A stretch of 64,000 nt of DNA. Origin: Methylobacterium sp. CB376 (lineage in GTDB: Bacteria; Pseudomonadota; Alphaproteobacteria; Rhizobiales; Beijerinckiaceae). The notes beneath the pieces were generated by a model that made no database searches, had not been told where the DNA came from, and saw only the letters and a program-made list of their open reading frames with translations. Positions 28,363-36,719 of this stretch are shown here, piece after piece. The stretch is from NCBI RefSeq assembly GCF_029714205.1, contig NZ_CP121648.1, positions 2,170,001 to 2,234,000 on the forward strand, in the 5' to 3' direction. Position 1 is the first letter of the stretch, and each line of letters begins with the position of its first letter. A program made the translations under genes and the position numbers.

Positions 28363-28518
28363 ATCGCGGGACGCCGCCGGCGACGGAGCGCCGCGCATCT
28401 CGGGCCTGCTCCCGGGCGAAGGCCGCACGCGCGGCCGGCGCGAATGCGGACGCAAGAACCGGGATGCGCTGCGGGCTCCGCCGTGGTCCGCTGCGGTCGG
28501 GCGACGGGAGGGCGAAGG

Positions 28519-28983
28519 ATGCGGCGGGGGAGAGCAGTGGGGATCGGCTGCGGCCTCGCGCTGGTGGCGCACGCGCCGCTCGCGGCATCCGGCGTGCCGG
28601 AAAGCGGACGCTACGAGGTCGAGGTGAGGCTGGAACTGCCGCATGTCGAGAGCGCGGCGGCCAGGAAGACGGTCCGCGTCTGCCTGGCGGGCGGCCCCGT
28701 CGTCGGCGACCATGGCCTGGCGGTGCTGAGCGACAACAACCCGCTCGCCACATGCCCGGCCTCGAACGTCCGGCAGGACGGTGACGAACTCACCTTCGAC
28801 ATCGCCTGCGCCGGCAGGAATGCCGGCTGGGCGACCGCGCGATTCCTGCTGGCGCCGACGGGCTTCCGCGGCCGCATCGCCATGTGGCTGGGCGGCAAGA
28901 ACATGACCATGGCGGAGGTCCAGGCCGGTCGCCGGATCGGCGACTGCCGCGGCCCCGGTGCCGAGTCAGCGCCTGAGCCGTGA
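28519..28983 (+). CDS. Exported DUF3617-like protein
   Basis: A 154-residue protein starting MRRGRAVGIGCGLALVAHAP, a signal peptide with cleavage near LAASG. The start was placed at 28519 because GGGAGGGCGAAGG lies just upstream; the frame is open further up. The mature part has GRYEVEVRLELPHVE, a KTVRVCLAGG cysteine, and paired cysteines around ASNVRQDGDELTFDIACAGR, the layout of DUF3617 proteins (periplasmic, function unknown). It is probably an independent gene. Confidence 0.65.
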   Translation: MRRGRAVGIGCGLALVAHAPLAASGVPESGRYEVEVRLELPHVESAAARKTVRVCLAGGPVVGDHGLAVLSDNNPLATCPASNVRQDGDELTFDIACAGRNAGWATARFLLAPTGFRGRIAMWLGGKNMTMAEVQAGRRIGDCRGPGAESAPEP

Positions 28984-29032
28984 CACCGTCGTCCACCCGC
29001 CACCGCCCTCCGAAGATGAGCGGCCGCGTCAT

Positions 29033-29121
29033 ACCACCGGTCATTTCCAATGACCGGTGGTGCTGCTCTCGAATTTTCGCCAAGCCTTTGGTTCGCAATC
29101 GAAAATTCGAGATGGAGCAGC
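29033..29121. repeat. Double-hairpin intergenic element
   Basis: The first hairpin has 13-bp perfect arms at 29033-29045 and 29049-29061 with a 3-base loop. The second follows at once: 29067-29079 pairs perfectly with 29100-29112, and outer arms GCTGC/GCAGC (29062-29066, 29117-29121) add to the stem with a 4-base bulge. It sits between two convergent genes, so it may act as a two-way terminator, but its size suggests a repeated palindromic element. Confidence 0.65.
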
Positions 29122-29187
29122 GGCTCGATGCGTCGGCATCCTGAGCCGTTGGGATCAGATGGTCGTGCGCCCGAACCGGCCCGAGCG

Positions 29188-29769
29188 CTACAGTCCGAGC
29201 GTCACCTCGGCCCAGCGCGTGACGGCGTCGCCGCGGAGGAATTCGATCACGGCCTGCTCCTGCCTCGCCGGCTGGTCGACACCCAAGGCCGCCGTGGCAA
29301 CGATCATGTCGCACCGCTCATGCAAGGCCACCGCGATCGCCGACTTCGCCGCCGCACCGCGGCCTCCGAGGGCGTAGCTGCGGCTGCGCCCCTTCATGGA
29401 GCGCACCGCTATGGCCTGCCCCGGACCGAGCGCCGTGCGCTCGGGGGCGATGAGATCGACGTCGCCGACGCGGTCGACGTCGTCATCGTCGATCGTCGTC
29501 ACGCACCCGCACAACCCGAGCTTTGCCCGGACGGAGACGACAATCTCTGCGCCGCAGGACTCAGCTGGGCAGCGATAGGCCTTGCCTTTTCCCCACGGAT
29601 CCGCCGGAAACGGCCATGCCGTCTCGGCCCAGGCGGGGGTCGGAGTGGCGTCGGTGGTCTCGGGATGCGCTGTGCGGCTGACGAGCAGGCCGACTGCCCC
29701 GAGCGCCCCAGCTGCAGCCAGGACAGCCGCCGCCGTGGTCAGGGTGGTCCTTCTCGCTGGCCTCGGCAT
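29188..29769 (-). CDS. Exported or membrane-anchored protein of unknown function
   Basis: A 193-residue protein starting MPRPARRTTLTTAAAVLAAA, a single N-terminal hydrophobic segment acting as signal or anchor. The rest is soluble, with CPAESCGAEIVVSVRAKLG and an LCGCVTTIDDDDVDRVGDVD stretch rich in aspartate that could bind a metal. Near the C-terminus it has AIAVALHERCDMIVATA. No family is recognised with confidence. It lies eight bases downstream of the TPR protein gene and is probably cotranscribed. Confidence 0.65.
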   Translation of the reverse strand: MPRPARRTTLTTAAAVLAAAGALGAVGLLVSRTAHPETTDATPTPAWAETAWPFPADPWGKGKAYRCPAESCGAEIVVSVRAKLGLCGCVTTIDDDDVDRVGDVDLIAPERTALGPGQAIAVRSMKGRSRSYALGGRGAAAKSAIAVALHERCDMIVATAALGVDQPARQEQAVIEFLRGDAVTRWAEVTLGL

Positions 29770-29777
29770 GACCGTGC

Positions 29778-31370
29778 CTAATTCATCGCGACGAACGTGC
29801 GTGCGGCTCCGATCTCCGGCCGTTCAGAGGCCGAATTCGCCGCGAGCGCCAGCAGCTTCTCGTAATTCGCCTTCGCAGTTGTTCTATCGCCAAGCATCTC
29901 GGCGGCTTTGGCAGCGCCGAAGAAGCCGCGGAAGCGGTTCGGCTCCCTGACCTGACTCGCCTCGAAAGCGGCAAGCGCCTCCCTTGGCATGCCGCGCTCG
30001 AGCAGCATCTCGCCGTAGAGTTCCCGCGCCGGTGCGAGCGGCCCAGGCGTGACCACGTGCTTGTTCGTCCTGTCCTCGAGATCCGCCGCGGCGCTCATGG
30101 CCTTCAGCGCCTCGTCGTGCCGGCCTTGTGCGTGGAGCACCCAGGCGGCTGCGACCTGTCGCTGGATATCCACGATCTCCGCCCAGTAGACATCCTTCGC
30201 GTCGCGCAGGTTGTCGCGCAGCCCGGCGAGCGTCGCGATGTCGGGCGCGGCCGCCTCAGGCTGGCCCGAGCGCGCCGCGCCGAGCGCGCGAGCGAAGTGC
30301 GTGATCGCCGTCACGTACGCGAACGGGCTTGGCCGCACGGAGAGTTGCGACGCCGCGGACCACTCGCCGCGCTCGACGGCGTAGCGCGCCGGCGAGGCCG
30401 CGAGCGCGTAATGGGCAGCCAGCACGGTCGCCTTGAACTCGGTCTCGTGCATCATGTCTTCCACGACAGCACGCGCCTGATCATCCTGGCCGAGCTGCAG
30501 ATAGGCATAAACCATGTAATCCTGTGCATGCAGGTAATTGCCGATCGACTTCTCGGCTCGCGCAGCCTTCCAAGAGGCGGTGTTCGAGTCAATCGAGTCT
30601 TTCCAGTGACCGACGCGCGTGTAGATGTGAGATGGCATGTGCTGCGCGTGCGGCGCGGCCGGCGCGATCTGCGCGTATCGATGCGCCGCCTCGAGTCCTC
30701 TGGCGGCAAGTTCCGGGTAATCGTAGAGGTGGATGAGGTAGTGCGTGACGCCAGGATGCCGAGGCAGGCGCTTTGAGAGCGGATCGAGGATCGAGATGCC
30801 TTTCAGCTGCTGGGCGTAGGTCTTGTCGTTGAGGTCGGCCGAGGTGTTGAGCGTGATGGCGTAGGCGATCTGTGCCTCGTCATCATGCATGTATTTTGCT
30901 GCCATCTTCTCCTGGGCGTCGCGGAAGAGCCGAATGCGGTGGCCATGGCTGAGCTTATCAAAGTCGGTGTACATCAACGCCAGCGCGTCAATGTAATCGC
31001 GTTCGCGCTCAGTCCTCGGATCCAGCGCCTTGGCGCGCTGAATGGCGGCGAGCCCCGGAGCGAGGTTGGGCTGCGGGATCGGGTTGTGAGGGTTGTCCAG
31101 GTAGGTCAGGGCGATGCCCCACTCGGCGATGGCGCAAGCGGGATCGGCTTTGAGGGCTTCCTCGAAGACCTCCCTGGCGGCCGAATACCAGTAGGAGTGC
31201 TGGTAGCGCATGCCGCGATCGAAGCGACGCTGCGCGACCTCGTTGCAGGACGTCTCGAAGTGAACGCTTCCGAGCTGCTGGTCGACCTCAGCCTGCGCGA
31301 CGGCCGCCTGGCCGGACGCGAGGGCGATGACAGCAACGCTGGCGGCGGCCGCGAGCAAGAACGTGCGCAT
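29778..31370 (-). CDS. Periplasmic TPR-repeat protein
   Basis: A 530-residue protein with a signal peptide (MRTFLLAAAASVAVIALASG, cleavage near AVAQA). Tetratricopeptide-like helices run along its length, for example YSAAREVFEEALKADPACAI near residue 60 and MLGDRTTAKANYEKLLALAA near the end. Conserved-looking histidines occur in RLPRHPGVTHYLIHLYDYPE and HAQHMPSHIYTRVG, a pattern common in uncharacterised exported TPR proteins of soil bacteria. GGAGGGTGATCC lies upstream of the ATG. Function is unknown; a scaffolding or binding role is likely. Confidence 0.82.
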   Translation of the reverse strand: MRTFLLAAAASVAVIALASGQAAVAQAEVDQQLGSVHFETSCNEVAQRRFDRGMRYQHSYWYSAAREVFEEALKADPACAIAEWGIALTYLDNPHNPIPQPNLAPGLAAIQRAKALDPRTERERDYIDALALMYTDFDKLSHGHRIRLFRDAQEKMAAKYMHDDEAQIAYAITLNTSADLNDKTYAQQLKGISILDPLSKRLPRHPGVTHYLIHLYDYPELAARGLEAAHRYAQIAPAAPHAQHMPSHIYTRVGHWKDSIDSNTASWKAARAEKSIGNYLHAQDYMVYAYLQLGQDDQARAVVEDMMHETEFKATVLAAHYALAASPARYAVERGEWSAASQLSVRPSPFAYVTAITHFARALGAARSGQPEAAAPDIATLAGLRDNLRDAKDVYWAEIVDIQRQVAAAWVLHAQGRHDEALKAMSAAADLEDRTNKHVVTPGPLAPARELYGEMLLERGMPREALAAFEASQVREPNRFRGFFGAAKAAEMLGDRTTAKANYEKLLALAANSASERPEIGAARTFVAMN

Positions 31371-31616
31371 CGGATCACCCTCCTGTCGGCTGCGCCGCTG
31401 TCGGCTGCGCCGCGACCTCCTCCGGGCGTCCCGGCACTATACGCTCCCGCGACCGCTTCGCAAGCATCCAAGTCCTGTCGGCAAAGTTGCACAAAGTTAT
31501 AATGTCAACTGTGCAAGTTATTTGAATGAGGAATTGCGCTGAAAAACGTATGTGCTTCAACGCACAGTGCTGCCGGTCCGTATCTGCGACCTCATAGGAA
31601 ACGCGGAGCAGCGGAA

Positions 31617-31817
31617 ATGAGTGAGCAAGCCCGACTGAGATGGATCTCTGTTGTGTTCGCGCTGCTGTGGACAGCAGCGATGCTGTGGTGGTCTGCCCCG
31701 CTCGAGGCGGCGGCGGTCGTGATATGGATCATTGCGGGCGCGGTCGTCGGCTTTCTCTGGCATTGGCTGATGAGCCGATGGCAGAGATGGTACCTCGGTT
31801 CAGGACGCGGGTCCTGA
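31617..31817 (+). CDS. Small membrane protein, two helices
   Basis: A 66-residue protein with two hydrophobic helices (WISVVFALLWTAAMLWW and AVVIWIIAGAVVGFLWHW) joined by a short loop, and a positively charged tail. Weak ribosome-binding sequence (GCGGAAATG context). The hydrophobic periodicity and lower GC than random shadows support it being real. Function unknown. Confidence 0.5.
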   Translation: MSEQARLRWISVVFALLWTAAMLWWSAPLEAAAVVIWIIAGAVVGFLWHWLMSRWQRWYLGSGRGS

Positions 31818-31862
31818 CATCCGGAGCCCATGAGACGCGGCGAACGCTCCCGGACCTCGTGC

Positions 31863-32045
31863 TCAGGCGAGGTGGCGGCGAGCCATGGCGATCAGGATCG
31901 CCATGCCGATCACCAGATAGATCAGCGCCAGCGTGGGAGAGACGCAGATCCAGAGCCAAACGAACCCGAGCGCGAAGGGAAGCTTTCGCAGGCGCGGGAT
32001 CGCCGCGAGCGCGAAAGCGGCGACGAAGCCGAAGAACCACCACAT
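31863..32045 (-). CDS. Small membrane protein, two helices
   Basis: A 60-residue protein starting MWWFFGFVAAFALAAIPRLR, with a second helix FVWLWICVSPTLALIYLVIG. The start at 32045 is supported by GGGAGGGACGCG directly upstream; the frame extends further up without a better site. It is convergent with the gene at 31617. Function unknown. Confidence 0.6.
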   Translation of the reverse strand: MWWFFGFVAAFALAAIPRLRKLPFALGFVWLWICVSPTLALIYLVIGMAILIAMARRHLA

Positions 32046-32170
32046 CGCGTCCCTCCCAGCATGACCACCGAGGTCGCGAGAGGCAGTCTGGCCCGCTCGA
32101 AGGTGAATGCAAGGGGGCACGTCACCGCGACGGCGTGGCGGCGGATGGGTCCACCCGCCAGCAGGTCCGC

Positions 32171-32274
32171 TAGAGCAGCACCCGATCACGTTGCAATCGG
32201 GTGCTGCTCTAGGTCTTTGATTTTGCCGATTTTGTGCGACGAACCGGCATCCACTTCGTCGGAAAATGCTCTGG
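32171..32274. repeat. Rhizobiales-type intergenic palindromic repeat
   Basis: A 16-bp perfect stem, 32171-32186 with 32196-32211 (TAGAGCAGCACCCGAT and complement, 9-base loop). A second part at 32238-32274 holds CGACGAA, CCGGCATCCAC, TTCGTCG and ends AATGCTCTGG. The second part recurs at 46886-46925 in variant form. The shape, an AGAGCA/TGCTCT frame with internal hairpins, is like repeats scattered in Rhizobiales genomes. Confidence 0.7.
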
Positions 32275-32531
32275 GCCGTGCGACACTGCGCCTCCGCCGC
32301 CCTCGTTCTCACCGTCGCGGTCCGCGTCGGGAGTGCCGACGCAGCCTCCCCGACGCAGTCCGACCGCAGGGCCCTGAAACGGCCTGCACAGGGGATTGCG
32401 CCACCTGCCGCGGCAACCTCCCGCCGGACGGCGAGGAGGTGCGCGCCTGCTTCCGTGAGAACATGGCCAAGCGATCACCCCCGTGCCGAGCCGAGATCGG
32501 CCGCTACGAGGGGAGCGGCAGGACGGGCTGA
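32266..32531 (+). pseudogene. Small secreted cysteine-rich protein, frameshifted
   Basis: One frame starts at 32266 with a signal-like MLWAVRHCASAALVLTVAVR. Another frame carries ACTGDCATCRGNLPPDGEEV and RACFRENMAKRSPPCRAEIG to a stop at 32529-32531. Together they resemble small exported proteins with paired cysteines common in Methylobacterium-like genomes. A frame change around 32370 separates the halves. The start lies inside the repeat element, so the N-terminal half is doubtful. Confidence 0.4.
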
Positions 32532-32534
32532 CGG

Positions 32535-32790
32535 GCCAGCGACCAGCGCGGGGACGCGGTCGACTTCCTGCTCACCGCCAGCCGCGATCTGCACGCCGCC
32601 AAGCGCTTCTTGCCGCGTCCTGCGCAAGATGCTGCAGCCGCAGGCGCTCCTCGGGCCGGACCGGATCGGCACCGATGACGCTGGCCCCGATTCGCCGGCG
32701 ACCGCCGCAAGTCGCAAGCAGCGGCGCGGCGCACGATCCAGGGCTTCGAAGTCATGCTGCGACCACGCAAGCGCTTCGGGTTCTCAAGAG
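32535..32790 (+). pseudogene. IS6-family transposase remnant
   Basis: RGDAVDFLLTASRDLHAAKR, followed in another frame by VLRKMLQPQALLGPDRIGTD, corresponds to the region between the first and second DDE aspartates of IS6 transposases. A third short piece, RRTIQGFEVMLRPRKR, matches their C-terminus. The middle is deleted and frames differ. It lies directly upstream of the low-GC multicopper oxidase gene and may mark how that gene arrived. Confidence 0.6.
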
Positions 32791-32892
32791 TGCGGACTCG
32801 TCGGAGGTAGAACCCGGTGCTCGCGCCAAGCTAAGCTTTATAGCTGGTCCGCTAGTGTGGCACTCGCTCCTATCGGGATTTGATACACTTAT

Positions 32893-32931
32893 TTGACAAA
32901 GATCAATGTCAGCTATGTCATGCGATATTAT
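32893..32931 (+). promoter_or_regulatory. FNR/FixK-type box and -10 element upstream of multicopper oxidase
   Basis: TTGACAAAGATCAA at 32893-32906 fits the FNR/FixK consensus TTGAY-N4-RTCAA exactly. TATTAT at 32926-32931 lies 29 bases (centre to centre) downstream, which is the spacing of a class II promoter with the activator near -41. Transcription would start near 32940, about 30 bases before the ATG at 32970. TTGACA could alternatively be read as a -35 box. Confidence 0.6.
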
Positions 32932-32969
32932 TTATGCGCATTCTTGGGCTCGGAAATGGAGAGAACTCC

Positions 32970-34955
32970 ATGTCTAGGAAGCGGGATACCTACGGCACAT
33001 ATAGCGCCCAGATGCAATTCACACAACACGCATATCAGAACAGTCTGCCCATACCGCAAACTATTGACACGGCCACGCGCGATCATATTACACTTCAAGT
33101 TCGACAGACAAACCAGTTTTTAGGCCTCTACGACTCATTCGGAAACATTATCGAGACAACTGTTTGGGGATACGGCACTGGTCAGACCGTCACTTACCCC
33201 GGACCAACTATTCTGGCCTACGAAAACCACCCGGTGACGGTGACATGGCAGAACAAACTGCCAAAAACGGGACACATCCTGCCGGTTGATACCTCGATCA
33301 ACATTGCGGACTCAAATACTCACCCGCTTTCTTCTGGGTTCGTACCAATCGTCACTCACTTGCACGGGGGGCACAACGATTCAAAGTATGACGGCCTACC
33401 AGACCAATGGTTTACACAGAACGGAGGCCGTGGAAGCACCGGACCCCGCGATGTCGGTGCGATGTTCGAGACTTCAACCAGCGTATATCAGAATGATCAA
33501 CACTCTGCTACTCTGTGGTATCATGACCATGCGCTGGGAATAACCCGCCTTAATGTGTACGCGGGCCTTGCTGGGTTCTACATCCTCCAGGATCAAGAGC
33601 GAGCCAACCTGGTGAGCGCCGGAGTCCTGCCGAGTGGGGCAAACGACGTCGGGGTAGCGATCCAGGATAGAGCTTTCACCAGCACCGGGCAGCTCTATTA
33701 TCCAGCGTACCAGAACGACATACTGCCGGGCCAATTTAATGATGATGGCACACAAATGCGCGTAAAGGATGTTGTTCCGCAAGAGTTCTATGACGCGCAT
33801 GGTGCAAATGCACCTTCCGTGGTTCCAGAATTCTTCGGAGATACCATTCTTGTCAATGGCATGGCATGGCCTAATCAGGATGTTGCCGCAGGAACACAAG
33901 AGCTCCGTCTGCTCAACGGTTCGGACTCCCGATTTTATGTGCTGAAGCTCGATGATCCTAATGTCAAAGTGACCTTGGTCGGCACAGACGGCGGCTTGCT
34001 GCCGCATGCTGTGACGATCATGGACGGCGATGGTGTGCAGGAGGACGATGAGTTCCTGGTTTTGGCCCCTGGCGACCGCACCGATCTCGTCTTCGATTTC
34101 AGCAACGTCCACCTTGATCCAGGAGAGGCGACCCACGCCGTACATCTCCAGAATGTGGGGCCCGCTTACTCGCCGTTTCAAGGCCTGAACGATGATGGGT
34201 CCCTCGCGGGTGACGGACGGGCGGCCACAGCCTCGGATCCGATCGGCAACATCATGCAGTTTACGGTCGATGCGCGCCTGGTGGCCGGCCATGCCACCGT
34301 GACGGATGGTACCGTGCTGTCGAGCAACTTCCACGACTTGGCGGTCGATAGCGACCACGACGGCATCGCAGACGGTGCCACGCAGGTCCGCAAAGTCGGA
34401 TTGTTCGAGCAGGCAGATGAGTACGGCCGGACGATGCCCCTGCTCGGGACGGCTGAAGAAGGTGCCGTGCGCACCAGTCGAACCGAACTACATGCAGGGG
34501 AGACTTTTGGCCCGTTGGCCTATGATGCACCTGTGACTGAAACACCAGCTTTGTTCTCAACAGAGGATTGGCAGGTGTTCAATTTCACAGCAGACAGTCA
34601 TCCAATACATCTCCATTTGGTGCAATATCAAGTAGTCGAAAAGCGCCATATCGATTTTCAAGACGCTAACGATGATGGTGTCCCGGACGACACGAATCAT
34701 GACGGTGTCATCACTTATGGACACGACTCAGTGCCGGACTACAACTCAGCCGACATCTGGATTGGGGATCCAATGGCGCTGCGGCCTGAAGAAAGCGGCT
34801 GGCAGGATACGGTTGAGGTAGACCCGCATCAAATGATGTCGATTGTAGCGACGTTCGACAAGCCAGGAGAATACGTGTGGCACTGCCACATTCTTTCCCA
34901 CGAAGACAACGAAATGATGCGACCTTTTACCGTGAATGATCCACTGCTCGCGTGA
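32970..34955 (+). CDS. Multicopper oxidase, CotA/bilirubin oxidase type
   Basis: A 661-residue oxidase with three cupredoxin domains and all copper motifs: H130-L-H132 in VTHLHGGH, H185-D-H187 in LWYHDHALG, H544-P-I-H547-L-H549, and H638-C639-H640 with H644 and axial M649 in HCHILSHEDNEMM. It should oxidise phenols, metals or pigments at the type 1 site and reduce O2 at the trinuclear site. Aspartate-rich loops (DSDHDGIADG, DANDDGVPDD) may bind calcium. No signal peptide is visible from the ATG at 32970, chosen for GGAGAG upstream; a 30-residue longer start exists at 32880. GC content is clearly lower than in the neighbours, suggesting transfer. Confidence 0.92.
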   Translation: MSRKRDTYGTYSAQMQFTQHAYQNSLPIPQTIDTATRDHITLQVRQTNQFLGLYDSFGNIIETTVWGYGTGQTVTYPGPTILAYENHPVTVTWQNKLPKTGHILPVDTSINIADSNTHPLSSGFVPIVTHLHGGHNDSKYDGLPDQWFTQNGGRGSTGPRDVGAMFETSTSVYQNDQHSATLWYHDHALGITRLNVYAGLAGFYILQDQERANLVSAGVLPSGANDVGVAIQDRAFTSTGQLYYPAYQNDILPGQFNDDGTQMRVKDVVPQEFYDAHGANAPSVVPEFFGDTILVNGMAWPNQDVAAGTQELRLLNGSDSRFYVLKLDDPNVKVTLVGTDGGLLPHAVTIMDGDGVQEDDEFLVLAPGDRTDLVFDFSNVHLDPGEATHAVHLQNVGPAYSPFQGLNDDGSLAGDGRAATASDPIGNIMQFTVDARLVAGHATVTDGTVLSSNFHDLAVDSDHDGIADGATQVRKVGLFEQADEYGRTMPLLGTAEEGAVRTSRTELHAGETFGPLAYDAPVTETPALFSTEDWQVFNFTADSHPIHLHLVQYQVVEKRHIDFQDANDDGVPDDTNHDGVITYGHDSVPDYNSADIWIGDPMALRPEESGWQDTVEVDPHQMMSIVATFDKPGEYVWHCHILSHEDNEMMRPFTVNDPLLA

Positions 34956-35427
34956 TCTTTATCAGCACGCAAATCGAGCAGGGCCGCGATCAGAATGGCG
35001 TTCCGGATCCCGGCCTCGATCTTGAGGATGACCCCGGGGCTTGAAGCCTCGAGGCAGCTTAGGGTATTTCCCGCTGAAATGTGCCAGTTCAGCGGGACAT
35101 GCAGCAAAGTCAGAAACCTAGAGCAGACGTCATGCCTCATCCTGAGCGAAGCCTGCTCTCGTCCTGATCTGCCTGGCGCTTCAGGCTGTGTCCGTGGCGG
35201 AACGAGGTGTCAAGAAGACGACCGATCCTATGACCTGGCCGCCCTCGCGGCCGGCGGCGTGCCAAGCTGAGAGCGCGGCCGGGGAACGCGCGCGGGAGCG
35301 CGGGGCGCACGGCTTCCAGGCTCCGCCGCCGGGACGGCCGGCGCGCGTCCCGCATCCTCCCCGACGGCGCGTGCCCGGGATCGAACGTCACGGCGCGCCG
35401 AGCCGGGTCGCCCACGCGCCGCGGACG
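34956..35427. other. Intergenic, no gene recognised
   Basis: About 470 bases. The first 200 keep the lower GC of the oxidase gene. A short AGAGCAG/CTGCTCT inverted pair occurs around 35122-35160, similar in words to the palindromic repeats elsewhere in the window. No convincing gene. Confidence 0.4.
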
Positions 35428-35721
35428 CTACCTGCCGCTCGGCGCGGCCGTGCTCCCGGTGGCGGCATTGCCGCGGCTGTAACCCGCCGGTGCACCGCGG
35501 GTGACGTTGTTGAAGTGCCCTCCGCCGCGCATCATGCCCCTGCGGTGGTGGCGGTGGTGCCGCACGTGATGGTGGTGACGGCGCACGCGCGCTTCGCTGA
35601 CGATGCCGTTGGGCGCCGCGAGCGCCTGGTCGGGGCTGACCGGCAGGGCAGCGGCGGGCTCGGAAAGGGTCGCCGCGCCGATCCCGGCGAGGAAAGCGGC
35701 TGTGATGATGGCAATCCGCAC
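35428..35721 (-). CDS. Small exported histidine-rich protein
   Basis: A 97-residue protein with a GTG start at 35721, supported by AGAGGAG about eight bases upstream. The signal peptide is VRIAIITAAFLAGIGAATLS with cleavage near AAALP. The mature chain has VRRHHHHVRHHRHHRRGMMR, about nine histidines within 15 residues, then a glycine-rich tail. Such clusters bind nickel, copper or zinc. The longer open frame upstream lacks a ribosome binding site. Its function is unknown; periplasmic metal buffering is a guess. Confidence 0.65.
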   Translation of the reverse strand: MRIAIITAAFLAGIGAATLSEPAAALPVSPDQALAAPNGIVSEARVRRHHHHVRHHRHHRRGMMRGGGHFNNVTRGAPAGYSRGNAATGSTAAPSGR

Positions 35722-36187
35722 GCGATCGAACTCCTCTGTCCGTCCCTGATGACGGCACGTCCCGGCCGAGAGGTCGGAACACGTGCGGGCTAACGCGAGG
35801 TGGCGACTTTGGATCCGGTCACGCACCCGGCCGCGGTCCGGGAGCGGCGGGCGCTCCGCCGGCGCCTCCGGCCGGTCGCGCGGCGATCGTCCGGCCGCCT
35901 CTGCCGGGCAGGGGCCTTCCGGGCAGGACGGGCGCGTGATCGCCGACCCGGCCGGGCCCTCCCAAGGCGGCGGATCCGCTGCCCGCGCCGGGTCAGGTCA
36001 CGACGGACCACGCGGCCTCGGCCGCGCGAGACCCGTTTTCGGCGAACGGCCCCCACCACCGACAAGAGTTGCGCAGTGTTCCGAGGTGAGATGAGCGCGA
36101 TCCTGCGGCGCCTCTCCAGCAGACACCGCATGGAACCGATATCTAAGGTTTTCGTTGGATCAGCGAAACGGATGTGGCAGGTAATCT
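35722..36187. other. Intergenic, no gene recognised
   Basis: About 465 bases of very high GC with arginine-rich open frames on both strands that look like shadows. No terminator or repeat of note. Confidence 0.4.
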
Positions 36188-36418
36188 ATGCTTGCGCTTG
36201 TTGCAGCGGCTGTCGTCGGCGGTCCCCTCACCGCGGCTTTGTTCTGGCACGAGGGGGTGTTGACGGCGATCATGGCTGCGCCTGTCGGGGGGAGCCTGTG
36301 TGCCGCGGCGGCAGCCGCCTATCTCGGTCTGCGGTCCGGGGCGGCGGCGGGACGCCGCCGCGCCGCGCGGGCCGTGTCCGCCCGCTTCGGGTCGGAATGG
36401 CACGCGACGGCGCATTGA
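36188..36418 (+). CDS. Small membrane protein
   Basis: A 76-residue protein with two hydrophobic stretches, MLALVAAAVVGGPLTAALFW and IMAAPVGGSLCAAAAAAYLG, then a basic tail (RSGAAAGRRRAARAV). The upstream GGCAGGTAATCT is a weak ribosome binding site. It may be real but could not be assigned to a family. Confidence 0.45.
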   Translation: MLALVAAAVVGGPLTAALFWHEGVLTAIMAAPVGGSLCAAAAAAYLGLRSGAAAGRRRAARAVSARFGSEWHATAH

Positions 36419-36461
36419 GCCGCGATCCGGCCTTGACGACGATGCCGCCGGGACCGCCATC

Positions 36462-36719
36462 ATGCCGCTCTATGACCACGACGAGCCCGCCACGGCCTTC
36501 GGCACCGTCGGGTGGCAGATTCCGTTCCGCACCTCCGCGGGCGACCTCGTTCTGGTCAATGTCACGTCCGGCGCGGTCCAGGACGCCGGATTCGGCGACA
36601 GGCCGGACGACTTCCTCCCGCTCTATCGTCCCGCAATCCAGTTCCTCGCGGGCCTCAAGTACGATGAGGACCACAAGCTCCGCGAGATCACGATCGGGAC
36701 GGATGATCTGAACACGTGA
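36462..36719 (+). CDS. Small DUF1488-like protein
   Basis: An 85-residue protein, MPLYDHDEPATAFGTVGWQI at the start, FGDRPDDFLPLYRPAIQFLA in the middle and EITIGTDDLNT at the end. The pattern of a small beta domain, then a helix near an arginine, and a closing ITxxDL strand resembles DUF1488 proteins, which are small cytosolic proteins of unknown role. The frame is open further upstream but coding-like composition begins at this ATG. Confidence 0.5.
   Translation: MPLYDHDEPATAFGTVGWQIPFRTSAGDLVLVNVTSGAVQDAGFGDRPDDFLPLYRPAIQFLAGLKYDEDHKLREITIGTDDLNT

Noticed and set aside
35722..36187. Arginine-rich open frames on both strands
   Set aside because: No start signal or family likeness; typical shadow ORFs of GC-rich intergenic DNA.
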